Of a DNA stretch of 64,000 nt, positions 1 to 9,267 are shown one piece after another. Position 1 is the stretch's first letter. The number at the start of each line of letters is the position of its first letter. The stretch lies in assembly GCF_001434575.1 (NCBI RefSeq), contig NZ_AZDA01000079.1, positions 1 to 64,000 of the forward strand, in the 5' to 3' direction. Source of the DNA: Loigolactobacillus bifermentans DSM 20003. Its GTDB lineage: Bacteria > Bacillota > Bacilli > Lactobacillales > Lactobacillaceae. The translations under genes were made by a program, and so were the position numbers. Below the pieces are notes generated by a model. The model saw nothing but the letters and a program-made list of their open reading frames with translations, was not told the DNA's origin and ran no database searches.

Positions 1-91
1 AGCCATGATTGCTTAATTCAAAATCTAAATTGTCTAACTTTTCTATTGCACTTCATGAAGAGGCAGACGCTTTTACGTCACAACTTTAATT

Positions 92-310
92 TTAATGGTT
101 TACATGAATGAATCGCTTATGCGGATGTAGGTAAAGGCCTAATTCGTTCATAACAATCAAGATCAACGTTGCCATTACCAGACCCACCCCAACTAGAATC
201 ATTGGTGAGCTCACTGTTAGAATAAAGTAAAGGCAGGTTAGGATAACGACAATTTGTAACAGCAGCAAGGAGCTTTGTATGTGCGGCGGTTTGGGCTGAT
301 CAGATTTCAT
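92..310 (-). CDS. small two-TM membrane protein, unknown function
   Basis: This encodes about 72 residues with two hydrophobic stretches, one near the middle (LLLLQIVVILTCLYFILTV) and a second starting MILVGVGLVMATLILIV, followed by a short His-containing tail. It is probably a two-helix inner-membrane protein. I chose the ATG at 310 because AAAGGA lies about 9 bases upstream. An ATG at 319 is in frame but abuts that ribosome site. I recognise no family or neighbour-based function. Confidence 0.55.
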   Translation of the reverse strand: MKSDQPKPPHIQSSLLLLQIVVILTCLYFILTVSSPMILVGVGLVMATLILIVMNELGLYLHPHKRFIHVNH

Positions 311-628
311 TGCATTCATTCCTTTTCATTTGAGATACCTGTATTCTAGCATAGAAATTTGGGAAAGCCAATTTTAAAGCTGTCACTTTTAAGCCATTGA
401 TCGATATTAATTCAAAAAATAGTCGCGAGATTGTTCTAAATTATGCGTTAGAAACGGCGCACCAGCACGGCTTTAAATGATTGATAAAGATTTTTTTAAT
501 TGGACGACTGAAGGTCTCAATTTAAAATTGGACAGGCAAATTTCAATATAAAGATTGCGCCGCCTGCCGTTTCTTGTTAGGCTTAAGGTATTCAATTGGT
601 ATAGGTTTGCAAACAAGGAGGCTGCCCC
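311..628. other. non-coding gap with competing inverted repeats
   Basis: No convincing gene is seen. The segment AGAAACGGCGCA near 450 can pair with GCCGTTTCT near 568-578 or, through CGGCGCA, with TGCGCCG just upstream of that. These alternatives exclude each other. A short palindrome CAATTTAAAATTG lies between them. It could be a structured leader for the small gene at 629 or a degenerate element; nothing decides between these. Confidence 0.3.
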
Positions 629-820
629 ATGACAACTAAAACTGAGTTACAACAGCATTTAGCACTGGTTGATTCAAAAGCTTTTTGTTCAAGCATGTTG
701 GTCCACGACACATTTCGTGCCTGCTTACACCGTAGCGCCGTTAATTTAGGCTTTATCGAACAAGATCGACTGACGCCTGCGGGCCATCAATATTTAAAAA
801 AGAACATTCAGCCTTTGTAA
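629..820 (+). CDS. small hypothetical protein (63 aa)
   Basis: This is a soluble 63-residue protein with two Cys (FCSS, RACLH) and a basic C-terminus. A strong AAGGAGG site lies about 7 bases before the ATG and a clean terminator follows directly, so it looks like a genuine single-gene unit. The middle part (FRACLHRSAVNLGFIEQDRL followed by TPAGHQYL) resembles a fragment of a winged-helix fold, but I do not recognise a family and assign no function. Confidence 0.6.
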   Translation: MTTKTELQQHLALVDSKAFCSSMLVHDTFRACLHRSAVNLGFIEQDRLTPAGHQYLKKNIQPL

Positions 821-825
821 TGACT

Positions 826-853
826 AACGATTGGCAAGCGCCAATCGTTTTTT
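826..853. terminator. rho-independent terminator
   Basis: The perfect stem AACGATTGGC / GCCAATCGTT with a 4-base loop is followed by a T run. It ends the 63-aa gene, and the T run touches the stop of the converging dehydrogenase gene. Confidence 0.85.
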
Positions 854-1725
854 CATGCTTGCCACCACAATTTGATCAAGGCTTGTGTGCCAGCATCCCC
901 TAACTGTTTGTCATCAACCAGTTGGGTATATAACTGTTTGGCTTGTGCGGTGGCTGGTAAATCAAGCTGCATCCGCTGAGCTTCTTGTAAGGCGATCCGT
1001 AAATCCTTGAGAAAATGCTTCGCGAAAAACCCCGGCGTATAATCCTGTTTTAAAATCCGTGGGCCATAGTTGCTTAAACTCCAGTTGGCCGCCGCGCCTG
1101 CCCCAACAGTTTTTAACACAGCCGCTAAGTCAAGCTGCGCAGCCTGTGCATAAACCAGCATTTCCGTTAACCCTGTCATGGTGCCCGCAATCATAATTTG
1201 ATTGGCCATTTTTGTATGTTGGCCTGCACCGTAATCACCAAACCGGACGATTTGTTGGCCAAAAACGTCAAAAATTGGTTGCATCGCTGTAAAAACAGCT
1301 TCCGGTCCGCCAACCATCACGGTTAACGTGCCTTTTTGGGCGCCAATATCCCCGCCAGAAACCGGCGCATCTAACACTGATAACTGTTGCTGTTCACCAG
1401 CTGTCCCAATTTTAACGGCCAAACTAGGCGTGCTGGTGGTCATATCGATCAACGTGGTCCCTGGCGTTGCCCCAGCCAACAACCCTGTTTCGGCATCAAA
1501 ATAAACCGTTTCAACATCGTTGGGATAACCCACCATGGTGAAAATCACATCATTATCTGCGGCTAATTTCCGTGGCGTGGCCGCCCAAGTTGCGCCGGCC
1601 TGTAAAACCGTTGCCGCATGTGCTTTGGTTCGATTATAGACTTGTACCGGATAACCTGCTTTTAACAAATTCTGAATCAAGCCTGTGCCCATGACACCCG
1701 TGCCAATAAACCCGATTTTTTGCAT
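853..1725 (-). CDS. NAD(P)-dependent beta-hydroxyacid dehydrogenase (3-hydroxyisobutyrate dehydrogenase family)
   Basis: This is a cytosolic oxidoreductase of about 290 residues that interconverts a beta-hydroxyacid and its semialdehyde or keto form. The N-terminal Rossmann motif GFIGTGVMG, the substrate-binding DAPVSGG motif around residue 120 and the catalytic Lys in GQHTKMANQ near 170 are all present, and the length is normal for the family (GarR/MmsB/YkwC type). I chose the ATG at 1725 because AAAGGTG lies 7 bases upstream; the GTG at 1734 has no good site. It follows the nitrilase-family gene by about 11 bases and is likely cotranscribed with it. The physiological substrate cannot be told. 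Confidence 0.85.
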   Translation of the reverse strand: MQKIGFIGTGVMGTGLIQNLLKAGYPVQVYNRTKAHAATVLQAGATWAATPRKLAADNDVIFTMVGYPNDVETVYFDAETGLLAGATPGTTLIDMTTSTPSLAVKIGTAGEQQQLSVLDAPVSGGDIGAQKGTLTVMVGGPEAVFTAMQPIFDVFGQQIVRFGDYGAGQHTKMANQIMIAGTMTGLTEMLVYAQAAQLDLAAVLKTVGAGAAANWSLSNYGPRILKQDYTPGFFAKHFLKDLRIALQEAQRMQLDLPATAQAKQLYTQLVDDKQLGDAGTQALIKLWWQA

Positions 1726-1736
1726 TTTGATCACCT

Positions 1737-2522
1737 TTATCCTTGATAGAGTTCAGGGCGCCGATCCGCAAAAACCGGCATCCCACCACGTACTGTTACC
1801 ACTTGTTGCAAATCTAATGTTGCCGTTGTAAAACCCGGTTGGGCGGCTAATTGCGTCACGACTTGCCCTAACGGATCGTAAACCAGCGAATGACCACCAA
1901 ATTGATCATTGGGGTTTTCGCCAACACAATTAACCGCCACCACAAACGCCTGATTTTCAATTGCTCTGGCGGCTAACAACTGCTGCCACTGCTGAATGCG
2001 TTGGGTTGGCCACTCTGCCACCACAAACAATACTTGTGCCCCGGTAGCCATTTCACAACGAATCCATTCTGGAAAACGCAAATCGTAACAAATAATGCCG
2101 GCAGCTGGTACAGCTTGTAGTTGAAATAGGTTCGGCCGCCGCCCGGCCGTTAAATACTGGTCCTCCGCCATTAAACCGAATAAGTGTACTTTGTCATATT
2201 GGCTTAAAAGCTGCCCTGTGGCGTCAAAGGTATACATGGTGTTATAATCATCACCATCCCGCCGGGTCGCCACCGAACCACCCACAATGGCAATTTGATA
2301 ACGCTGCGCCAAGCTTGCTAAAAAAGCTTGGGTAGCTTGACCATTCACATCACTATTTTGCTGTAAGTTTTGAAAGGCATACCCGGTACGCCACATTTCT
2401 GGTAACACCACCACCTGACACTTTGCTTGTGCCGCTTGCGCCACGACTTGTGTGACTTGTTGCTCATTTGCCGCAATCGCATCGTACTGCACAGCTAATT
2501 GAGCTAAGCCTACTTTTAACAC
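1737..2522 (-). CDS. carbon-nitrogen hydrolase (nitrilase superfamily, omega-amidase-like)
   Basis: This 261-residue enzyme should hydrolyse a C-N bond of an amide. The Glu-Lys-Cys triad is visible: Glu in VVLPEMW near residue 42, Lys in QYDKVHLFG near 112 and Cys in GIICYDLRFPEW near 145. The last motif and the overall length fit the omega-amidase/YafV-Nit2 branch, which acts on alpha-keto-glutaramate or similar compounds. It is the first gene of a two-gene unit with the dehydrogenase downstream. The exact substrate is inferred from family membership only. Confidence 0.85.
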   Translation of the reverse strand: MLKVGLAQLAVQYDAIAANEQQVTQVVAQAAQAKCQVVVLPEMWRTGYAFQNLQQNSDVNGQATQAFLASLAQRYQIAIVGGSVATRRDGDDYNTMYTFDATGQLLSQYDKVHLFGLMAEDQYLTAGRRPNLFQLQAVPAAGIICYDLRFPEWIRCEMATGAQVLFVVAEWPTQRIQQWQQLLAARAIENQAFVVAVNCVGENPNDQFGGHSLVYDPLGQVVTQLAAQPGFTTATLDLQQVVTVRGGMPVFADRRPELYQG

Positions 2523-2665
2523 CTGCGCACATCTCCTTTCATGCCAACTGCAACATTTATTTTTTAAGCGTAAGCAGTTTCACAAAATTTGTCAACGTAA
2601 GCAATTTCTTTCACTGAAAAAGCATGCTACACTGAAAGCAACTTAATCATAGGGAGTCTGACAGC

Positions 2666-3568
2666 ATGTCAAAAACAACTACGCTACTTGTTACCCTGCT
2701 TTCTGCTGGGTTATTACTCACCAGCTGTGGCAAGCAAGATCAAACCAAACTCACGGCCTCTGAATCCTCTAGCTTGGCGGCCACGAAGAAAATGTCCCAC
2801 TACACCTTACAGCAAAAATTCGTTGCCATTACAGATGCGACAATGGGACCTGTGCAGCTGGTCAACAAGCAATCCAGTAGTGCCAATGCACAGTTGAATA
2901 CTAAAATTAGCAAGGCCACACAGAAGATCCAACAGATTCAAACCGATCTTAGTCGCAATCAAACCAACAGCGCTTTAACCAACAAGCTCAGTCATTACGC
3001 CAAAACCAGTTTGAAATTACTAAATTCGATCACGGCTGCAAATAGCAATCAATACTCTGAAAACTTCACCAAATTAAGCAATGAAACACAGAAAATTGCC
3101 AAAGCAGACTTTAATAATGAACTCCCAAATTCTTATCAAAGTGTGTTAACCTACCAAGCAGAACATGGCACTTATGCCAGTGGGAATATTTTAAATACCC
3201 CTGACTTCCGGATTTCCTTTACTAAAATTCAAACCATGACCACTTCCGGCGGTGATACAGTCTTACTGTTAACGTACACTTATCACAACAAGCGGGACAC
3301 CACGGCAACCCCTGCCACTGACCTGGCCAAGTACGGTAGCTTCCATCAAGGCACAACCACACTGAAAAGCACCACGCCAACCACTTCAGATAGCACGTTG
3401 ACGCAGTCCTTAAACCAGGCTACCCAAACCGTAGCAGCTGGCAAAACCGTTACTGCCGCAACGGCCATGACGATCAGCAGTACAGATACTGCCATTGAAT
3501 ACAATGCCGTTCAGCCTAAGAATCAAAAATCACTGGGAACGATTACGATCAATCTGAAACAATCATAG
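2666..3568 (+). CDS. secreted lipoprotein, unknown function
   Basis: This is a 300-residue exported protein. It starts with a short basic N-terminus and a hydrophobic run ending in the lipobox LLTSC, so Cys21 should be lipidated and the protein anchored on the outside of the membrane. The rest is rich in Ser, Thr, Gln and Lys. It has helical character from about 30 to 150 and a likely beta domain from 180 to 300 that resembles DUF5067-type immunoglobulin-like folds (VLLLTYTYHNK). AGGGAG precedes the ATG, and a terminator follows. Its role is unknown; it could be a surface binding protein. Confidence 0.7.
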   Translation: MSKTTTLLVTLLSAGLLLTSCGKQDQTKLTASESSSLAATKKMSHYTLQQKFVAITDATMGPVQLVNKQSSSANAQLNTKISKATQKIQQIQTDLSRNQTNSALTNKLSHYAKTSLKLLNSITAANSNQYSENFTKLSNETQKIAKADFNNELPNSYQSVLTYQAEHGTYASGNILNTPDFRISFTKIQTMTTSGGDTVLLLTYTYHNKRDTTATPATDLAKYGSFHQGTTTLKSTTPTTSDSTLTQSLNQATQTVAAGKTVTAATAMTISSTDTAIEYNAVQPKNQKSLGTITINLKQS

Positions 3569-3580
3569 TCACCAGCCTCT

Positions 3581-3612
3581 AACAGCATGGGCCTTTACGC
3601 CATGCTGTTTTT
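3581..3612 (+). terminator. terminator of the lipoprotein gene
   Basis: The stem AACAGCATGG / CCATGCTGTT is followed by T5, 13 bases past the lipoprotein stop. Confidence 0.85.
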
Positions 3613-3637
3613 GTATGCGTTAGTCCTTTTCAAAACC

Positions 3638-3666
3638 TTGACAAAGTCATCAAAACTCGTTATACT
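3638..3666 (+). promoter_or_regulatory. promoter of the MFS-MarR operon
   Basis: TTGACA at 3638-3643 and TATACT at 3661-3666 are separated by 17 bp, which is a near-consensus housekeeping promoter. It lies between the upstream terminator and the MFS start. Confidence 0.8.
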
Positions 3667-3700
3667 TGCGCACGCAATTATTTTATAGTAAGAAGGTAAT

Positions 3701-5128
3701 GTGATATTGGGAACACAATCTAAAAATAAGTGGCTGATTTTGATCACCACATCGTTGATGACCTTTATGACTGTGTTAGACGCTTCAATCGTCAACATTG
3801 CCATGCCAGCTATTTCAACTGATCTGAAAATCCCAATGAATCGGGCTGAATGGGCGGTCTCATTTTACATTATTTTGATTTGTATGCTGATCACCTTATT
3901 CGGTAAACTCGGTGATGAGATCGGAAAAATTCGAATTTTCCAAACTGGCACGGTGATTTTCATTTTAGGTTCATTGCTCTGTGGATTAAGCCACAGTTTG
4001 GCCATGCTTCTCAGTGGTCGCTTGGTCCAAGCGCTAGGTGCCAGTATGACCATGGCCACTAATTTTGGGATCATTACCCAAATTTTCCCACAAAACCGGC
4101 GCGGTCGTGCCTTGGGCATTCTCAACAGCTTTGTCTCCCTTGGCAGTATTGCTGGCCCTGGAATCGGCGGGTTGGTGCTACAAACTTGGACTTGGCAAAC
4201 AATTTTCATGATCAATGTGCCGGTGGGCTTGTTCACCTTTGGCTTAGGCCTTTTTGTACTACCGCATCATGCACATCCTTGGCGTTTTCAATTAGATGGT
4301 CGCGGGTTTCTATTATGGGCATTAGCGATTCTCAGCCTGTTCACAGCCATTTTCTGGGGCCAAGAAATCGGTTTTACCCAATGGCGCATTCTCGGATTAA
4401 TCGTCCTAGCCATTGTGCTATTCGGCTCATTTTATCACGTTGAACAACATCAAGCGCAGCCCATGCTGAACTTTAAAATTTTTAACAACCATGAATTTAC
4501 GGTCGGGTTAATGTGTGCGCTATTAGTCTTTGTGACCACGTTCTTTGCCAACGTGTTAATGCCATTTTACCTTGAAAAGACATTGGCTTTAAGCGCCTTT
4601 GCAGCGGGCATCGTGTTAATGGGGATTCCGATCATGATGCTGATCACAGCCCCAATTAGCGGTGCGTTAGCCGACAACCACGGTGCCCAAGGACTAACCT
4701 TTACTGGCCTAGTCCTGTTGACCCTTGCGGAGACTTACTTTGCCATCATGACGCCACACCAATCATTTTTATGGATGATCGGCGCTATCTGCCTATCTGG
4801 GATCGGCATTGGCATGTTCCAATCCCCTAATAATTCGATTATTATGTCCAGTGTGCCGAAGCAGTATTTAGGGATTGCAGGCAGTTTAAACGGCTTAGCA
4901 CGGGAAGTTGGCATGATTTTAGGGTTATCTTTAGCCACTTCAATTTTATATTTAGGCATGAGCCAGCGGGCAGGCCGACACGTCACAACTTATGTCACAG
5001 CCCATCCTGAATGGTTCGTCACCGGCATGCATTTGGCATACGCCGTGGCAACACTTTGCGGTATCATTGCCTTATTGTTAACTGCACGCCGTTTATGGCT
5101 GGAAAGACGAGGGATGTCACATGAATAA
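3701..5128 (+). CDS. MFS multidrug exporter, DHA2 (14-TM) family
   Basis: This 475-residue polytopic membrane protein should be a proton-driven efflux pump of the EmrB/QacA group. Family marks are the first helix ending VLDASIVNIAMP, the conserved loop between helices 2 and 3 (LFGKLGDEIGK), the RLVQALGAS motif and the helix-5 segment GPGIGGLV. About 14 hydrophobic helices can be counted. The start is GTG at 3701 just after AAGG; a TTG at 3707 is an alternative. The stop overlaps the start of the MarR gene by 8 bases, so the two are translationally coupled and the regulator probably controls this pump. Substrates are unknown. Confidence 0.88.
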   Translation: MILGTQSKNKWLILITTSLMTFMTVLDASIVNIAMPAISTDLKIPMNRAEWAVSFYIILICMLITLFGKLGDEIGKIRIFQTGTVIFILGSLLCGLSHSLAMLLSGRLVQALGASMTMATNFGIITQIFPQNRRGRALGILNSFVSLGSIAGPGIGGLVLQTWTWQTIFMINVPVGLFTFGLGLFVLPHHAHPWRFQLDGRGFLLWALAILSLFTAIFWGQEIGFTQWRILGLIVLAIVLFGSFYHVEQHQAQPMLNFKIFNNHEFTVGLMCALLVFVTTFFANVLMPFYLEKTLALSAFAAGIVLMGIPIMMLITAPISGALADNHGAQGLTFTGLVLLTLAETYFAIMTPHQSFLWMIGAICLSGIGIGMFQSPNNSIIMSSVPKQYLGIAGSLNGLAREVGMILGLSLATSILYLGMSQRAGRHVTTYVTAHPEWFVTGMHLAYAVATLCGIIALLLTARRLWLERRGMSHE

Positions 5129-5555
5129 TGGCCTTTTTAAATGGCTGGCCATTGCCGATCGTCACTTTAAAATGACCTTAGACCGTGAATTAAAGCCATT
5201 ACATTTAAACGCGAGTAACTATTATTACTTACTTCGCTTAAACGAGCGCCCTGGTATGAGCCAAGAAAGTTTGATCAGCTTGATGTACTTAAACCCTAGT
5301 AATATCACGCGGGCCATTCAACAATTAGTGCAACTTGGTTATGTCATTAAAGCCAATGACCCCGCCGATCGGCGTAGCGTTCATCTGACACTAACGGCGG
5401 CTGGTCAAGCACTGGTACCGAAGATCCAACAATTGCTCAAACGCCTTAATCAACAAGTCGCCACCGTTTTAGGTGATGATTCAACTGTTTTTCAACAACA
5501 ATTGGAACAATTGGCTAAAATGGCGGTGCGCCTTGAAAAAGGTCAACCACTCTAA
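5121..5555 (+). CDS. MarR-family transcriptional regulator
   Basis: This 144-residue winged-helix repressor has a recognition helix region LNPSNITRAIQQLVQLG followed by the wing DRRSVHLTLTAAG, which are typical MarR features. It overlaps the MFS gene upstream, so it most likely senses a small phenolic or drug-like ligand and controls that pump. The usual site would be the promoter at 3638-3666, where I see no strong palindrome. The gene ends at a bidirectional terminator. Confidence 0.88.
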   Translation: MNNGLFKWLAIADRHFKMTLDRELKPLHLNASNYYYLLRLNERPGMSQESLISLMYLNPSNITRAIQQLVQLGYVIKANDPADRRSVHLTLTAAGQALVPKIQQLLKRLNQQVATVLGDDSTVFQQQLEQLAKMAVRLEKGQPL

Positions 5556-5605
5556 AAAATAAGCGTTAGCCTGTGATGATATCACTCTGGCTAACGCTTA
5601 TTTTT
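5556..5605. terminator. bidirectional terminator between marR and addA
   Basis: A long perfect stem AAAATAAGCGTTAGCC / GGCTAACGCTTATTTT encloses a second small palindrome GTGATGATATCAC. It serves the converging MarR and AddA genes and overlaps the AddA stop. Confidence 0.9.
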
Positions 5606-8600
5606 AAACTGCTAATAAATCACCACTGGCTAATAAGTACAAATAGCGCTGTGTCACAGGCCGTTGCAATAGTTGTGCCAATGCAGCAGCATAGAGATTG
5701 ATTTGGCCACGATACCGTTCTTTTAACAAGGCCTGGCGTTTTTCCGGTTGCTTTAAGCCCACGTGATCCGTTTTATAATCGAATAAAATCACATCTTCCG
5801 GCGTTACAAGATAACCATCCATGATACCGTGGATCAAGACTTGCGCATCTTCACCTGCTGGTAATTGTTGGAACAAGCGCGTTGCCGGTAATAATAATGA
5901 AAATGGCATTTCACGCTGGACCGCCTTTGGATGCAGCAACAATTGTTGTCCCAACGTGCTCTCAAAAAAGGTCATCAACGTTGGTAACGCAATTTTAGCG
6001 GCAACTTCTGTGGTTAATAAGCCCTGCGTCACTAATGTGTCAACTGTCTCCCCTAAACTGGCCAATGTTGGCTGCTGCGTCAAGTCCACTTGTTGAAGGA
6101 CCAAATGGGTCGCAGTTCCAATTTCAGCTGGTGTCGGTTGCCGCGTCGTCTGTAAAAATTGTGGCGTGGCAAAATCTTGTTGCACGTAACGTCGCTTTCC
6201 CTGTGGTGTTTGCAGATCCAATTGATTCATTTCCAAAACATCTGGATCCGCAAATAGTTGTTTCACTTCTGAAACAGATTGATAAGCTGTGGTGCTGGTA
6301 CTTTCTTGATAAGGATATTGTAAACGTAACACTTGTTGAATTTGATCCACATCGATGGTGGTTAATTCAGCTGGTTGTAGCGGTAACCGCCAGTCGTTGT
6401 CTGCTTGTTGTGGCGCCATCGTCGTCGTAAGCTGGGCCAGATCTTGCGGTTGCACAAACGTGATTTTAAAGGCTGTTTGATCTGCCGCCAAAACCGGTGC
6501 TGGTTGGCCTTGATCCAACCACTTTTCTGGGAACTGCGGTTGTCGGACCAAACAATACCCGAGCCAATCCATAAAATTATTGGTATCCCGGCGCAAGCTG
6601 TCATTTAACACCAACTGTTGACTTTGTAAGCCACGTTGCCATTTGGCCACCGCCGCTTCCTGACTCGGATAAGTGCCCACCAAATAAAGCTGCTGCTCAG
6701 CCCGCGTCAGTGCCACATACAACAACCGCATTTCTTCAGCGGCCTGGCGTTGTTGCACTTGGGTCCGCAACAATGCCTGTTGTGGCGTCGGTACTTTCAC
6801 CCGCTCTGTCGGCTCCAAATAAGTAATGCCCATGCCGTAGCGGTCATCTAGCACATAATCCTGACGTAAACTGGCCTGATTAAATTGATGGTTCCCGTCC
6901 ATTAAGAAAACAATGGGAAACTCTAGCCCTTTACTACCGTGAATGGTCATTAATGCCACCGCATTTTCTTGACTCACAGTGGGTGCTTCGGCTAAGTCCT
7001 GATCCTTTTCCTGCATTTTTTCAATAAACCGTACAAATTGGAATAAGCCTTTGAAACTGCTGGCCTCATAGGCGTGCGCGCGCTCATAAAGCGCATGTAA
7101 ATTGGCTTGACGCTGGGCACCTGCTGGCATCCCACCAACATAATCTAAAAAGCCCGTTTCCTGATAAATAGTCCAAATCAGGTTCACCAATTGATTTTGC
7201 CGCGCTAATTGCCGAAATTGCGTGAGTTGCCCTAAGAAGCGGGTTAATTTTTGTTGGAGTTTGCCTTCAAAAGAGCCGGTAACCGCCCGCTTTTGAAACG
7301 CCAGTACGGCTTGATAATAGTCCCCGGTGCGCTGATTAATGCGCAATGCAGCGAGTTCATTTTCCTTTAGGCCCACGATCGGTGACCGTAAAACAGCCGC
7401 CAGTGGAATATCCTGGTAGGGGTTATCGATAATCTGCAACAAGGACAACATGATCTGGACTTCCGTTGTTTGAAAGTAGTTTTCGGTGTTCGCCACCACC
7501 AGCGGAATTCCCATGACTTTAAAAGTTTCGGTTAACGCTAAATTATTTTTGCGCGTTGGTGCCAGTAATGCAATATCACCATAAGTCACGGCCCGCATTT
7601 GTTGCGTTTGCCGATCATATAATTGCCCGTGTGCCACTAAAGCTTGGATCTTCTGGCCCACTATTTGGAGCTGGCCCTGCGTTTTATCTGGACCTGCCTT
7701 TTCGTCAGTGGTATACAGCAACAATTCAGGTTGCGCGCTTAATTCAGGATACTTGGCACCTGGAATCAAACGTGCAGCATCATCATAAGGCATTTCTCCC
7801 ACCGCTTCATCCATGAGTTGACTAAAAATCAAGTTGACAAAATCTGTTACAGCTGGCGCAGAACGAAAGTTTTCAGCTAAAATAATCCGCTGATCCGGCG
7901 TGTCTGAATTTGCAAAAGCCTGATATTTTTTCAAAAACAGGCTCGGATCTGCCAAACGAAAGGCATAGATCGATTGTTTGACATCCCCGACCATAAAGCG
8001 ATTGCCTGGCGTCGCCTGCGCAACGGTGGTTAAAATCGTTTCTTGCAATCGGTTAATATCTTGATATTCATCCACCAATACTTCTTGAAATTGTTGTTGT
8101 AAATTAGCTTGCACTTGCTGACCCTTAGGGGCCTTTAAAATCGCCAATGTTAAGTGCTCTAAATCACTAAAATCTAACACTTGCCGTTGCCGTTTAGCTT
8201 GGGTAAATGCGGCTTGAAATTGTTGGACCACGATCACTAATTGCTGGACTAAAGTGCCAGCGGCAACCATGATCTGCTGCGTATCGTCTGCTGGCAGTTG
8301 AAAATAAGCCGTCGCCAAAGTCACCACCGTTTTTTTAGCTTGGTCGCGATAAGTGGCAATGGTATTTTTAGCAGCCAAAGCGGCTGGTTCTAAATTGCGC
8401 AATGATGGTGCCCGCTGAAATTTAAAGCCTGTTAACGCTTTTTGAATCTGATCCCAGTCCCCCTGCGCCACTGTTTGGCGCAAAGTTGCTAATTGCGCTT
8501 GATCCTGGGTCAGCACTGCGCCAAACTTTACCAGGTCCGGCTGCGCTTGTGCAATCGTCAATGCGCTGGCTAAATCGCGTTGCGCTTGCATCAATTCACT

Positions 8601-9263
8601 TTCCAAATAAGGTTTTAACTGTTGCTGATAAAATGGGGTTTCAGTTAACGGTTGGTTGCCCACAACATATGCCTGGGGTAACGCATTGAGCCAAGCTTCC
8701 GGGTCTGGATTTGCATTCGCAAAGTCGAATAACCGATAAACAAGCTCGGTTAGCCCATCATCACTTCGATCATTCGAAAAATTTTGAACCAGTTGCGGAA
8801 AACTTGGACTGCTGGCGTACAACTTTTCACGCAGCTCATTCCAAACATCTTCCCGTAATAACAGTTGCTCGGTATCATCTGTTAACAGGCGAAAATTCGG
8901 GTCTAAATCGATGACATAGTAATAACGCTGGATCACGCGTAAACAAAATGCATGCAAGGTGCTGATCTGCGCACTGCCTAACAGCCCTAATTGCCGCCGT
9001 AAACGTTGTTGCTTGGTACCAGGTGCTAACTGTTTCAGTTGTGCCTCTAGCGCAGCTTGAATCCGCTGGCGCATTTCAGCAGCCGCCGCTTCCGTAAATG
9101 TCACAACGAGCAATTGATCTAAGTCCGTGCCTTGCAAAATTTCTTGGATCACCCGTTCAACGAGCACCGTTGTTTTCCCAGAGCCTGCTGATGCAGACAC
9201 TAAAATATTGTGTCCCCGGGCGTCAACCGCGGCCTGTTGATGCGCTGTAAATTTTCGTGCCAT
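5604..9263 (-). CDS. addA: ATP-dependent helicase/nuclease subunit A (AddA/RexA)
   Basis: This large subunit of the AddAB (RexAB) enzyme unwinds and degrades double-strand DNA ends, switches at Chi and feeds RecA-dependent repair. From the chosen start it has about 1219 residues. UvrD-type motifs are visible: Walker A SASAGSGKTTVLVERV near residue 35, DEYQDIN (motif II), GDVKQSIYAFR (III), MTIHGSKGLEFP (V) and LYVALTRAE (VI). The C-terminal RecB-like nuclease carries the active-site motif FDYKTDHV. I prefer the ATG at 9263, 4 bases after the addB stop, over the one at 9293. The gene is last in the addB-addA operon and ends at the shared terminator. Confidence 0.96.
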   Translation of the reverse strand: MARKFTAHQQAAVDARGHNILVSASAGSGKTTVLVERVIQEILQGTDLDQLLVVTFTEAAAAEMRQRIQAALEAQLKQLAPGTKQQRLRRQLGLLGSAQISTLHAFCLRVIQRYYYVIDLDPNFRLLTDDTEQLLLREDVWNELREKLYASSPSFPQLVQNFSNDRSDDGLTELVYRLFDFANANPDPEAWLNALPQAYVVGNQPLTETPFYQQQLKPYLESELMQAQRDLASALTIAQAQPDLVKFGAVLTQDQAQLATLRQTVAQGDWDQIQKALTGFKFQRAPSLRNLEPAALAAKNTIATYRDQAKKTVVTLATAYFQLPADDTQQIMVAAGTLVQQLVIVVQQFQAAFTQAKRQRQVLDFSDLEHLTLAILKAPKGQQVQANLQQQFQEVLVDEYQDINRLQETILTTVAQATPGNRFMVGDVKQSIYAFRLADPSLFLKKYQAFANSDTPDQRIILAENFRSAPAVTDFVNLIFSQLMDEAVGEMPYDDAARLIPGAKYPELSAQPELLLYTTDEKAGPDKTQGQLQIVGQKIQALVAHGQLYDRQTQQMRAVTYGDIALLAPTRKNNLALTETFKVMGIPLVVANTENYFQTTEVQIMLSLLQIIDNPYQDIPLAAVLRSPIVGLKENELAALRINQRTGDYYQAVLAFQKRAVTGSFEGKLQQKLTRFLGQLTQFRQLARQNQLVNLIWTIYQETGFLDYVGGMPAGAQRQANLHALYERAHAYEASSFKGLFQFVRFIEKMQEKDQDLAEAPTVSQENAVALMTIHGSKGLEFPIVFLMDGNHQFNQASLRQDYVLDDRYGMGITYLEPTERVKVPTPQQALLRTQVQQRQAAEEMRLLYVALTRAEQQLYLVGTYPSQEAAVAKWQRGLQSQQLVLNDSLRRDTNNFMDWLGYCLVRQPQFPEKWLDQGQPAPVLAADQTAFKITFVQPQDLAQLTTTMAPQQADNDWRLPLQPAELTTIDVDQIQQVLRLQYPYQESTSTTAYQSVSEVKQLFADPDVLEMNQLDLQTPQGKRRYVQQDFATPQFLQTTRQPTPAEIGTATHLVLQQVDLTQQPTLASLGETVDTLVTQGLLTTEVAAKIALPTLMTFFESTLGQQLLLHPKAVQREMPFSLLLPATRLFQQLPAGEDAQVLIHGIMDGYLVTPEDVILFDYKTDHVGLKQPEKRQALLKERYRGQINLYAAALAQLLQRPVTQRYLYLLASGDLLAV

Positions 9264-9267
9264 TGGC